From NCBI GenBank assembly GCA_916613615.1, contig OU744725.1, positions 67,482,754 through 67,546,753 of the forward strand: DNA of 64,000 nucleotides, in the 5' to 3' direction. The stretch's first letter is position 1; each line of letters opens with the position of its first letter. Under the pieces are notes generated by a model, which saw nothing but the letters and a program-made list of their open reading frames with translations, was not told the origin of the DNA and did not search any database. This DNA comes from Steromphala cineraria. Lineage: Eukaryota; Mollusca; Gastropoda; Trochida; Trochidae. The position numbers and the translations under genes were made by a program. Below, one piece after another: positions 49,577 through 58,999 of the stretch.

Positions 49577-49977
49577 TATCTTCGACGATGTCATGGACGC
49601 GGAGGAACAACGAGTTCGAAGAACGAGTTGTTTCTCCGTGTCCATGATATCTTCGACGATGTCATGGACGCGGAGGAACAACGAGTTCGAAGAACGAGTT
49701 GTTTTTCCGTGTCCATGATATCTTCGAAGATATCATGGACACAGAGAAACAACTCGTTCTTCGTAGTTGTTTCTCCGTGTCCATGATATCTTCGAAGATA
49801 TCATGGACACGGAGAAACAACTCGTTCTTCGAACTCGTTGTTCCTCCGCGTCCATGACATCGAAGATATCATGGACACGGAGAAACAACTCGTTCTTCGA
49901 ATTCGTTGTTCCTCCGCGTCTATGAAATCTTCTCGTTCAATACAAACGACCCAAATGCACACGTATGATGTTCTGTA
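49468..49977. repeat. 510-bp palindrome made of 71-bp hairpin units
   Basis: The outer arms match almost base for base: TACAGAACATCATACGTGTG from 49468 is mirrored by the sequence ending ATGATGTTCTGTA at 49977. Inside, the left arm has three head-to-tail 71-bp units starting at 49516, 49587 and 49658 (GATGTCATGGACGCGGAGGA...). The right arm has their reverse complements, slightly rearranged, from the centre at 49725/49726 (TCTTC|GAAGA). Each unit is itself an imperfect hairpin: GAAGATATCATGGACACGGA pairs with TCCGCGTCCATGACATC around a loop of about 17 bases (CTCGTTCTTCGAACTCG). It is therefore an inverted repeat of hairpins and would extrude a cruciform or give a long double-stranded RNA if transcribed. 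Confidence 0.95.
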
Positions 49978-50134
49978 TATGTATGTGTTTTAGAAGTAAT
50001 GAAACATTTGGGTTGATTTTGATTTTTTTTAAATATTCTTTCGTGGTATTGTAAATTCAAGTATACACTCTTTAATCTTATATTTTTCACTCAGAGTTCA
50101 CTCTGATACATTTTCTTTCATTCCAATTTTCCCC

Positions 50135-50245
50135 TCGCCCTGTTTGTAACCTGCTATCAAAGGCTTCACCTGCTCACAGGAAAAACGAATTATTTCCGTT
50201 CTTTAAGGAGCTCGAGGTTGTGAAAATTTACTGAATCTTTGGTGG
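50135..50245 (+). repeat. Q repeat, D2 copy b
   Basis: 'cgccctgtttgtaacctgct', 'tgctcacaggaaaaacgaat', 'tatttccgttctttaaggag' and 'ctgaatctttggtgg'. Counterpart of 40195-40285. Confidence 0.6.
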
Positions 50246-51309
50246 AAAGCGTTTAAAGGTTTCATGTTGATAATCTCATGAACCATAGTGAACAAGATCT
50301 GGATTATTTTCTACAGTCATTCATTTTAGTTGGAAAATAAAAAATAAAAGATATAATACGATTAAATCCCAAACAAGAACGGTTATATCATTGGAAATTA
50401 GGAAGTATTTGTTTTGGTTAAAATGTTAAATGTATGAAGGGTTTCGTAAAGTAGGTCACTGCATAACTGTTTCATGAACTGTTTCATTTTCTATTCATCC
50501 ACATAATGCAACTTGTATTCAATTAAATTTGAAGTCCTTCGTTGTTTCATTTGTTTTCGGTATGATCTGGAAAAGAAGATTGTGAAAATAATACTTTTTG
50601 ATATAAGGGGGTGTAAGTTCTGATTCCGAACAAAATATAAACCCCGAACGTAATTTGTAATAAATTTACTGATTGTAACATTTAAAGAAATACAATTTCA
50701 CAGCAACAAAATGCTACTCTGCCCTCAAGTTCTTTTAGAATATTATATGTTTATGATTACTTGTATACATCATAGGATAGTGTAGATATTGAAGAATAGC
50801 CCTCTAAATATGACAAAAAAAGACTCTCAAAACATTTGCAACAACTAATAACTTTCTAGTCAGTGTGTATGTTCAAAACTTTCAATGATTATCAATATGA
50901 TGCAGAGTCTTTCAATTTCTTTGTTACTTTTATAAGATATATTTATTCGAGTTGTAAGTTCCATTCAAAATCAATTAGAATTAGTTTACTTTGCCCTGTT
51001 ACTAAACTCCATATGGTGTCAGTCCAGACTTCTTTTTCATTCAAATGATTTCAGTTGTTTTCAAGTTTGAGGGCTTCAACAAGAAAATGCCTCTCTTATT
51101 GAAATTATTGAGGCTGATGCGTTTGGCCTCAAACGTTTTAAATACTTTTGCGTTCTGTTCTCACTTGAAACCTTTTATAACATAAGGCTCGAAGTCAAAT
51201 GACTTTTGTAACAACAAATACTTCTCCCAGTAATTTATTTTCAGAAGTTACATAGACGTTTACATTCAGAACCATTAGCAGCCATATTCATCTTTTAAGT
51301 GCCTTATAA

Positions 51310-51520
51310 GTTTTGACTTTAGTGCTGTGAAGTGGCAGACACTAAACCAATATTATATATGTTGGATGGTGTTACGAGTTACTAGCACGTCTGGAGTCAG
51401 TCCATCTTAGTGACGTTGATAGGATACTTAAAGTGATCCGCTATCGATTTGAAGTCCTTGTTGATAAACTGTACCATTATTGGAAGCTTTCCCATAAACT
51501 GAGGAGAGATCCACCTGGTT
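51310..51520 (+). repeat. T repeat, D2 copy
   Basis: 'gtgctgtgaagtggcagaca', 'gttggatggtgttacgagtt', 'gttgataggatacttaaag', 'ccttgttgataaactgtacc' and 'ttggaagctttcccataaac'. Just downstream, a 30-bp stretch 'gg(g/t)(t)gaatatgayagcatcgg' with 'catctaga' is present twice (51550-51612), a local duplication not seen in D1. Confidence 0.65.
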
Positions 51521-52828
51521 CCTCGCAATAAAAGTGAATAGTTTATGACAGGGTGAATATGATAGCATCGGCATCTAGAATCAGGGTCAATATGACAGCA
51601 TCGGCATCTAGAGTGCATGACGTTTGTAGTCGAGTATATCCAAATCTACTCAATCTAGGAACTAGGAATGACTTTCTTACATTTACACTTTAAGCTTTGG
51701 AGGAGTGACAGACAAATTGGTTACATCATAATGAAAACATATCTTAAGCACAGAATAATCGATGCGATTCTATTTATATAGAACTAGAGATAATCCATTA
51801 AAAAAATGGGAAGAACCATTTGCAAGGACTGCAAGGACTGCAAGCTCTATTGCTATACTATGAAAGTCTATGTGATGGTTTATATCACATGATGCACAGT
51901 ATGATGACTAATGTGTTTTCATTATTGTGAAGTTGCGTATTTAATTAAGATATGAAATATGAAAAATATGAAAAAGAATAAGAATTGTTGTACCATTATG
52001 CTGTTCTATAGTTGTAACATTAATTAAGGATTTACTTTGTTAAAATGTGAAATTATCTTGCAAATTTTACCCAGTGATATCCCATGAACAAAGATACACA
52101 ACTTTAACCTTGAACGAGTGACATACAATACAATGGCAGAATTGGTGAAGGTCACGTCAAAATGAAAACACATCTTACACAGTTATAATCAATCAAAATA
52201 AGCATTGCTGTCTAGACATAAGCGCATTAACATATGGATTTGCACGGATTGCATATTAATCTCATTAGCACTCACCTGTCTCATTAGCAGAAGAATCTGC
52301 CTCATGTCTTTATGAAGAGAAATAGCACAGTAAGGTGAATTTTTTTAATCAAGGGATCAAGTATGATATTTGTGATTTTTCAGATGCTCTGGGAAATGAA
52401 TTTCTACTCAACATGAATTATAAGTTAAAATTATTTTGTGACAAAAGGTGAAATGGATAAGGCACACGAGGAGTACTTATTGTATTTTAGTGATTATGGA
52501 TTAATGCAATGTATTTTTACTCAATAAAAACAATACATTTGTTTGTTTAGAACAGCCGATCTGTTTAACATTGTTTAACATTCCAATGAATGTGTTTAAG
52601 GAAAATGTGACATGTTTTTTGGCAGTTCATGTTTTATTTTAAACGTTTTATTTCTAAGTATATAAACTTATTTCTATGTTATTTATTTTATATGTTTGGT
52701 GTATGAAAGGTGATGGTTGATGGAGACCCCTGCTGTGTTGACATTTATTGATACCACTATTCCATATATTTGTAGTGATAACAAAATATGACCACATGTT
52801 GACAGAATCAACGTAACTGGTTGAACGT

Positions 52829-52908
52829 CATTCTCTCCCCACAGACTCGGCGTAATAGAACAGAGGCTAAATCAACATGACTTGATCTGCCTCTGTGGGG
52901 AGAGAATG
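52829..52908. repeat. 80-bp foldback
   Basis: CATTCTCTCCCCACAG at 52829-52844 is inverted exactly as CTGTGGGGAGAGAATG at 52893-52908, with about 48 bases between. This is a MITE-like or hairpin structure without a coding capacity. A similar 'cattctctccccat' word occurs once at 7071 without a partner. Confidence 0.8.
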
Positions 52909-53179
52909 GGGAATTTCATCTCCTGTTTCATATGTCAGGTCACATCAGTGATGATATTAATGTAATAAAGAACATAAAACTCAGCATATTAGGTGAGGGA
53001 CCATTCGGAATTTCGATATTGAGAAATTCTATTTTTCAGAGCGTACTACATACTCAAAGATTGATTATTAACGTGGTCTGTGTCGGATTATAATGAGTAT
53101 TATGGTTAAAAACCATAAAATCATTTAAAACGAGAAATATGTGCATGTTAATTCTATGACCGAGCCAAGCCAAGTATTT

Positions 53180-53720
53180 TACAATTGCGAAACCTGCGAA
53201 TTTTATCATGATTTTACATTTAGCAGTATTTGATAAATTCTTTTTTTTTGCAGCAACAGCAGCATTATTAGTTAGTTGTATAATATCATTGTGTTCTTTT
53301 CTGTGTTGTTGCCAGACTCAAATGAATTTTAAGTTTGATTCAACCAGCATTACACTATCCAAAGCAAACCGCCTTAAGGTACATTGTAACCACATAAGTT
53401 GATGTTATAGGCAACAACATAATATCAACATCAAAACTCATAAATACGTCTCACATTAAACACCTAATAACGTTGCATAGCACATGTGAAATAATGATGT
53501 TTTTATTCCGTATACGTACAATCCGACTTCGAATTAAGCTTACAAAGGCCCAATCTTGCCAACCTCACTGTATGGTAAAACTAATCTTATATGCACATAA
53601 TCAGTCACAATTGTCACGTTTGTCTGAACGGAACACCTGAACAGTACTTGACTTGCATGATATGTGTGACCTCGTTATCGGCCAGATGGATTAACTTCAA
53701 CGCCTGATTCGGGGAATTGC
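53180..53720 (+). repeat. S repeat, copy 1
   Basis: Related to 60960-61440. Shared order: 'ccaatcttgcc/ccaaatcttgc', 'aaactaatc(t/c)tata', 'gcacataatca/gcacacaatca', 'cagttgtccgg/cacgtttgtctg', 'gtacagta.../acagtactt', 'cttgcatgatatgt' and 'cttgttat(g/c)gg'. The two copies flank the DIRS-class element. Confidence 0.5.
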
Positions 53721-53900
53721 TGAAATAACTACATTTATCATACAATGGATAGTGTTCTCGGCATAATAAAGCCTACGGATATTTTCGGTATCCGTTGGGC
53801 GTGGCTAAGGGTCATATACGGATACCGATGCAAATATCAAAGGTCAAGGTCGGAACTTCTTTCGAAAATTCCAATGACGTCACAAGCGTTAACATTTTGA

Positions 53901-54137
53901 ATGCCTTTAGTAACGGAGAGAGACATTACAATATGTATGATATATTGCATAGACATTGATCTAAGAAACAACAACACTGCATGGATATTTAGCCATTTGC
54001 ATGACTTAGAAGTGCCAAAACACTGTTATCACGGATTGAATGAAAACGGCCGAACAATTTTACTCACAGGTACCAAAGGCAGTTCAAGTCTCAAGTTCAA
54101 ACACTTCATTTACCCATCCTCGGTGTTCTTAAATTAA
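53901..54137 (+). CDS. Possible exon with SAM-domain-like pattern
   Basis: An ORF from ATG 53901 to a stop at 54135-54137. The central part reads AWIFSHLHDLEVPKHCYHGL and continues NENGRTILLTG. The spacing of W, the L-x-x-L-x-V core, the hydrophobic positions and the 'ENG...LL' segment resembles the middle of a sterile alpha motif (W..WL..LGL..Y...F..N.IDG..LL.LT). A plausible 3' splice site ('gaatgcctttag' ending 53911) and 5' splice site (CACAG|GTACC at about 54068/54069) frame the region, which suggests an internal exon. Only part of a SAM domain would fit, and no neighbouring exon is recognised. SAM identity is tentative; it may be a relic. Confidence 0.22.
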   Translation: MPLVTERDITICMIYCIDIDLRNNNTAWIFSHLHDLEVPKHCYHGLNENGRTILLTGTKGSSSLKFKHFIYPSSVFLN

Positions 54138-54619
54138 TTATTATTTAGTTTGGATTGGGAAATCCACAGACTAGCATCTAGTACTAATTTAGCTCTCCGG
54201 CCATCAATGTTTGTTCAATCGTTTCAACGCGCCATTGTCACGTAGCCTTGGTGAGATTGACTCGTCCTATCGATGACGTCGGATTAAAGAACGTCAGTTC
54301 GATCCTGCCAAAGACCATTTATAATGTTTCTAACTTTTAAATCATCGTATTTTATAGATTTTTTAAATTTCAAAACTTTGAGTCGTGACAAAATAGCTCA
54401 AACGGCAATAAAAGGCATTTATAGGTGTAATTCATTCTTTAATTAAGTTTTAGGAGTATCTCCCTTTGACCACATTGCTATCTTAAGCCACTTTTGCTGG
54501 AGTTATTATCTCCCTTTGTGCTCATGCGCATTCACGTTCAATTTAGACGCCATGCAGGCAGCAACACTAGCTAATACATCTATGCAATTTATTAGTTTTA
54601 TTTGACGAAGAGTAACGCC

Positions 54620-55240
54620 ATGGACAGTAAACCTAAACGAAAAGGTGCCGGGGGTAACCTGAAAGCTTTAATCGAAGCGGAGAAGGCAGTGAGTGATGAG
54701 TTTCTCTGTGAGACGACGTCGCCGTTTCGAAACGAAGCGGGCAGTTACCGCGAAAGTTTGACTTTGAGTGACAGTCGGATTTTGCCAAACATCGACGCTG
54801 AGGTAACTGCAGCTTGAAATGAGTGTGAACAATTAAGAAAGGAACTGAAATTAACGAAGCTGGAGCGTACGCGTGTTGAGCTCGAAAGTGAACTATTGGC
54901 AGAGAGAAACAAGATCAAATTGGCTCAGTCACGTGGTGCATCGAAAATAGGTGACAGTAGACCGCATGGTCGCGATATCCAGTGCGAGGCTTCCGGAAGT
55001 GGTGGCACTACCGATGTTGACAGTTTGCGTCAGCTCTTGGGAGACTGACACAGGAGGTGAGAACTGTGAAACTGTATTTCCGAATGAGCAAAGAAACAAG
55101 GCAAATCAGATAGTAAACTTTATTTGGGAGGAGGTTCACGGAAGTGACTATGGGATTGATCTAGAAAGAAACATTGGAGGGGGTGCCAAGTTAAATTTAG
55201 GAAAGAAAAGTCCTAAACTCTCAGAGGTGACAATGCAACA
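54620..55240 (+). pseudogene. gag-like ORF of the YR retrotransposon (broken)
   Basis: The frame opens at ATG 54620 with MDSKPKRKGAGGNLKALIEA and reaches a TGA at 54815-54817. Read through the stop, it continues with a strongly charged, coiled-coil-like segment (NECEQLRKELKLTKLERTRV, then ELESELLAERNKIKLAQ), another stop near 55050, and a shift into the frame of 54951-55286. A basic N-terminus followed by a coiled coil is usual for ORF1/gag proteins of this class, which bind RNA and form particles. No zinc knuckle is visible. Its position immediately before the RT supports the call. Confidence 0.6.
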
Positions 55241-55248
55241 ATGGGGGT

Positions 55249-56720
55249 TTGCTTCTTGCAGCACCCAGAATCTCGACATGGTATGAGCCCAAAAAACTAC
55301 CCCCCACCAGGCCAATCACCACACCCCCCTCTGAGACAGGAGATAGCCAGGGCCCAGTACCTACTTGCTGCCCAGAACCAGGCTTGAGTTTTCATGCCTG
55401 GGATGAACTGCTTCCACCACATCACAAAAATAGGGACTTCATACTCTCTGGAGTGCGGGAGGGGTTTCGTATCACTGATGAAAATAAATCTATTCCTTCA
55501 GACATATTTGTTGCTTACTCCAGATCGTGCAAAACCCTGGAAATTGAGGTGGAGAAAGAATTAATTGATCAGATAAATTAAATGCAGGGAATTATATCAT
55601 TGTCAAAGACAAACCTAGTATTTTCAGTGCACTAGGGGCCATTCCCAAGAACAATACAAAAATCAGTCTCATTCACGATGGAAGTAGACCTGATAATTTA
55701 TCTATGAACAGCCTCTCTTTTGATACCAGAGTAGAATATCAGGACTTACAAACAGCATGTAAACATATCAAACATGGCAACTACTTGGCGAAGGTTGACC
55801 TTCGACAAGCTTACAGATCTGTGAAGATACATCCAGATGATTATCGGGCTACCGGCTTGTGTTGGAAGATCAAAGGGGACAAAGAAGTGACTTACATCGT
55901 TGATACTAAACTACCATTTGGCTCCTCTCGCAGTCCGAAGATTTTTCAGACCCTCAGTGAAACATTATGATGTGGAAGTTTGGTGTGCGGGTAATTGCAT
56001 ATTTAGATGACTTTTTAATCATTGAAGACAGTAAAGAATTATGTCAGAATGCCTTACTCCTCCTCATTAGGGTTCTGAGATCATTAGGTTTTTATATAAA
56101 CTGGTCAAAAGTTGAGGGTCCAGGCACAAGACTTCAATTCTTAGGTGTAATGATTGACACTGTGTCTTTTACTCTTTCCTTACCAGGCAAGAAATTACAT
56201 GACTTCCGTATGTTACTTAAAGATTTTGCAAGCAGAAAGCGGGCTAGCAAGCATCAACTTGAGTCCCTTGCCGGGAAACGTAACTGGGCAAAAATTCTAG
56301 ATTCTAGGCCTGTCACTTCCCTACACACTGATGTCTGTAATGCAGGCTGTGGCGGTGTCTATATGGGAGACTACTTTTACATTTACTGGCAGTGTGACCT
56401 CCCTGACGTGCAAGACCTACATATTAATTATAAGGAAACCCTTGCCATAATTGCTGCAGCAGTGAGATGGGGTAAATTTTGAAGAAATAAGAGAGTGATT
56501 GTCAATACAGATAACTGTACAGCTAAGAGTATCATTAACAAAGGTACTTGTAGGAATGACCTGGTGATGTTGTTTCTCCGGGGGTTATTCTTGGAGAGTG
56601 TGAAATACAATTTTGCTGAGCGCTGTCTATGTACCGGGAAAAGTTAATGTTATGGCTTACAAGTGTTCTAGATTGCATGAAAAGAATGGTTTATCTGCCC
56701 TGATGAACTAGCAGACCACA
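55249..56720 (+). pseudogene. Reverse transcriptase-RNase H of the YR retrotransposon (frameshifted)
   Basis: Three frames carry one protein: 55249-55581 (WDELLPPHHKNRDFILSGVR), 55582-55970 (GAIPKNNTKISLIHDGSRP, then KVDLRQAYRSVKIHPDDYR, with the first catalytic Asp in VDL) and 55967-56482. The last contains the catalytic box YLDD at 56000-56011, then LGFYINWSKVEGPGTRLQFL, and RNase H beginning at HTDVCNAGCGG. A TGA at about 56480 interrupts RNase H, which resumes with RVIVNTDNCTAKSIINKGTC and, after another shift, AVYVPGKVNVMA. The enzyme would copy the element's RNA into DNA. The HPDDY and YLDDF contexts are those of DIRS/Ngaro rather than LTR elements. At least three breaks make it non-functional. 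Confidence 0.85.
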
Positions 56721-56783
56721 TGTCATATAAATTCTTAACCTTCAGGTGGAAGTCCAGGCCATGCAAATCTGAAGAGAGCTGTT

Positions 56784-57692
56784 TTGACCTTCATATCGGC
56801 CGCTTGGTCGACATCTACAAAGAAGACATACATGGTGCACCTGGAGACATACTTGAAGTTCTGTGATTCTGTGCGTGTAGATCCTCTGCCAATACCAGAT
56901 GATATTCTGGAGTATTATATAGCCTATCTGGCTATTGTGTGCTACCTAAATATTGTGTCACATGTGCATGAGTGTAAAGGTTTTCCAATTCCTGTGAACA
57001 ATTCATGGGGTGTGAAAAAAGTGTAACTAGGTGTCAAGAGAGTCTTAGGAGCAGGGCAAGAGTGTGTGAAGCCAATAACACCTGCTATTCTCTTGAAAGT
57101 TAGGTCAAGTTTAAATATGAGATGTTTGCAAGATAACGCCTTCTGGGCAGCTTGTATAGTAGCTTTTTTTGGAATGTTGAGGCCTAATAATTTCCTTTTG
57201 ACCGAGGAAAATCAGGATGATAAGTTTGTACGCAGGGTTGATGTGACCGAGGTCACAGATGGTTTTATCCTGTACCTGAGACACATGAAAACATTGCAAT
57301 TTAGAACTCAAGTTGTTCGAGTGTTTGTTCCGAAAGTGGTTGGTCACCATCTGTGCCCAGCGACAGCCCTTAAGGCTTACCTGGATCTGGCGAACCAAGC
57401 ACAAATATACCAGCATCTGTTCATAAACTCTGACAGGTCACCACTTACATACAGGGACTTTCTAGGCAAATTACATTTTGAACTCTCGCGAGGTGGTTTC
57501 CATGCTAAGGGCTTTGGAGGCCACTCCTTCAGGCGTGATGGAGCCACTTGGGCCTACAAATGTGGACTATCAGACAAGATGATCCAGCGGATCGGGTGTT
57601 GGGCTAGTGACACCTACCTAAGATACAGTGATGCAGACTCTAAACACCAGCTCACTGCAGTAAAGCATATGGTTCAATTATGCAATGCATAA
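56784..57692 (+). pseudogene. Tyrosine recombinase of the YR retrotransposon (one in-frame stop)
   Basis: A single frame of about 303 codons with one TAA at 57024-57026. The N-terminal part (STSTKKTYMVHLETYLKFC, then PIPDDILEYYIAYLA) is the SAM-like DNA-binding region. About ten residues seem missing before YLNIVSHVHE. The catalytic part keeps the active-site residues: Arg in FFGMLRP (codon 57180), His-x-x-Arg in GHSFRRDGATWAY (codons 57522 and 57531), and the nucleophile Tyr in DTYLRY (probably codon 57624). In this class the recombinase inserts a circular DNA intermediate without making target duplications. Apart from the stop and the small deletion the protein is well preserved, much better than gag. 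Confidence 0.9.
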
Positions 57693-58295
57693 GAGTTCTA
57701 GTCATAAACTGATTTACCTCAGCTGAGGTTTAAAGCATTTTCATTGCATGTTAAACCTTTCTTTTCTAGCATTTTCAGCATGTTACGCTGCATTCTCCAG
57801 TTTTATAATGTGTATACATGTTTATCATTTAATTTCTAAATTTCTATTTCTGTGTTTATTTATCATTTGTATGCATAACAACATACAACAGATATTACAT
57901 AGTTCCTTTGTAATACCTGAACCTGGGCTTGGGGTTTAATACAAAAAAATCTAATTTTTGTATAATTAATGCATAATCTCTCAATAATTCTCACTTTTAC
58001 AACTAAAGCCTTCTACTTGAGAGAGCTTGTCAATTTCAATTTGGTTTAAAAGTTTGAGCCCAGTTTCCAGGTTGTTGTTGTTCTTTGCTATTTTGCTTAT
58101 TGTCAAAGGAAAAAGTAAAAGGAGGAATTATATTTTGTCAATTCACCGTTAGAGTCTTTGCTCTATTCACTTGCATATATCAATGCGCGAATCTTACAAC
58201 AACGTCAACTATTAAAATAGTATTATCAGGCATTTTTTTCGAATTAAATTTAAAAATGACGTATGATAAAGAAGTTATCATGCTTGATTATATGA

Positions 58296-58403
58296 GTGTC
58301 CACGACATACTACGAGTGGCTAAATATAAGTATTTCCCGAGCGAGAGCGAGGGATATACTGATATTTAGGCACGAGTGTCGTGACATAGTATGTCATGGA
58401 CAC
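58296..58403. repeat. 108-bp imperfect hairpin element
   Basis: GTGTCCACGACATACTA at the left is mirrored by TAGTATGTCATGGACAC at the right (ending 58403). The arms continue inwards as CGAGTGGCTAAATATAAGTA against the complement of TGATATTTAGGCACGAG, meeting at a GA-rich loop (gagcgagagcgag, about 58337-58349). One arm has about six extra bases. The word GTGTCCATGACAT is close to GTGTCCATGATAT in the 510-bp palindrome. Open frames across it (58085-58369) are incidental. Confidence 0.8.
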
Positions 58404-58507
58404 GAATTTAATATTTTGTTTATTACCATAGTCCATTTATCAAATAAAACACTCAAAACCTACTTCTCAGCATAGGCAGACTAGCCGCCGGGGGCCTGTA
58501 TAGATTG

Positions 58508-58534
58508 TGACGTCACAGGTGAACCGTGACGTCA
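58508..58534. promoter_or_regulatory. Two CRE-like palindromes
   Basis: TGACGTCA occurs at 58508-58515 and 58527-58534, within a locally GC-rich stretch (58480-58560) next to the hairpin element. Single sites are also at 53875-53882 and 49111-49118. They may belong to a transposon-borne promoter; no gene start is evident nearby. Confidence 0.4.
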
Positions 58535-58799
58535 AAGCATTGTTTATAACGTGTCGTCAATGAAAAAGTGATATTTTGCCCTAGGGCAACATGTGAAAAA
58601 TATGAACCTCGATAAGACTGCCCTTGTAGGTAATAAATGACTGTATTAGCTCATAGACCCAATCAATATTCATTTTCATTTTGGACGTCAGAGAATACTC
58701 AACACTCTGTTCTTTTGAATAATTCAGTTTGGAATTGGGCTGAACATTGGAGACCCAGTAACACAACATAAAGCAACCTTTTCTATAAGCAGTCCAAGG

Positions 58800-58985
58800 C
58801 TTTACACTCTTGTCCTACAAAGTGGCAGTTGCTGAATCTTAATCAACAATATCTTTGGTGGTTGGTGTTAAAATGTGGTGAGTGGCTGGAGTCAGTCAAT
58901 ATTAGTTACGTTAATAGGATACTTAAAGGTTTCTGCTATTGATTTGATGTACTCGTTGATAAACTGTAACGATATAGCCAGCAAT
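58800..58985 (+). repeat. T repeat, third diverged copy
   Basis: 'aaagtggcagttgctgaatc', 'ggttggtgttaaaatgtgg', 'gagtcagtcaatattagtta', 'cgttaataggatacttaaag' and 'actcgttgataaactgtaac'. It follows the order of the T copies at 41060 and 51310, which shows that the D-type family extends beyond D2. Confidence 0.6.
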
Positions 58986-58999
58986 CTAAGTATCTCAAT

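Larger units (their letters stand above)
48775..50020. mobile_element. D2-specific ~1.25-kb foldback insertion
   Basis: D1 (about 40020-40085) runs from 'gcactaaatcgattaaacgt' directly into 'ctattctttcgtggtattgt'. D2 has the same flanks ('gcactaaatcgaataaatgt' at 48730 and 'tattctttcgtggtattgta' at 50034) separated by about 1.25 kb of different, less AT-rich sequence. In order the insert has repeated TCCGTATTGCAC words (48802-48868), a CRE-like cluster and TATA box (49111-49222), a small ORF (49334) and a 510-bp palindrome (49468-49977). No transposase is present. The exact ends and the target duplication are not clear to me. Confidence 0.75.
42650..52720 (+). repeat. Macro-unit D2 of a direct tandem duplication
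   Basis: Follows D1 head to tail; see 32130-42640 for anchors. D2 lacks the pogo/L1 nest of D1 but carries the roughly 1.25-kb insertion at 48775-50020 containing the 510-bp palindrome, and a local tandem duplication of the R segment. Confidence 0.85.
54602..57700 (+). mobile_element. Tyrosine-recombinase retrotransposon (DIRS/Ngaro class), degenerate
   Basis: Order along the plus strand: gag-like coiled-coil region, reverse transcriptase, RNase H, tyrosine recombinase. That order and the absence of an integrase or LTRs define the DIRS-class (YR) retrotransposons. There are at least four frame changes and several stops, so it is inactive. The space between the RNase H end (about 56700) and the recombinase (about 56784) is too short for the methyltransferase-like domain of DIRS1/PAT elements. 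This points towards the Ngaro group or to a deletion. I could not find split direct repeats at the ends, so the boundaries are those of the coding remnants, not of the element. Confidence 0.85.

Noticed and set aside
49386..49647. Overlapping ORFs on both strands of the palindrome
   Set aside because: They are translations of the 71-bp repeat units and cannot be distinguished from by-products of the palindrome.
49516..49915. CRISPR-like regular array of palindromic repeats
   Set aside because: The units are directly adjacent with no unique spacers, and the context is eukaryotic; this is an inverted tandem hairpin array.
54240..54312. AGTTCGATCC preceded by a 'tagccttggtgag' A-box-like word
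   Set aside because: The spacing is plausible for a Pol III promoter, but the stems do not pair into a tRNA and no other copy is visible in the window.
57111..57416. 101-codon minus-strand ORF
   Set aside because: It is antisense to the well-supported tyrosine recombinase frame.
58085..58369. 94-codon plus-strand ORF
   Set aside because: Its 3' third is one arm of the hairpin at 58296-58403 and the rest has no domain.
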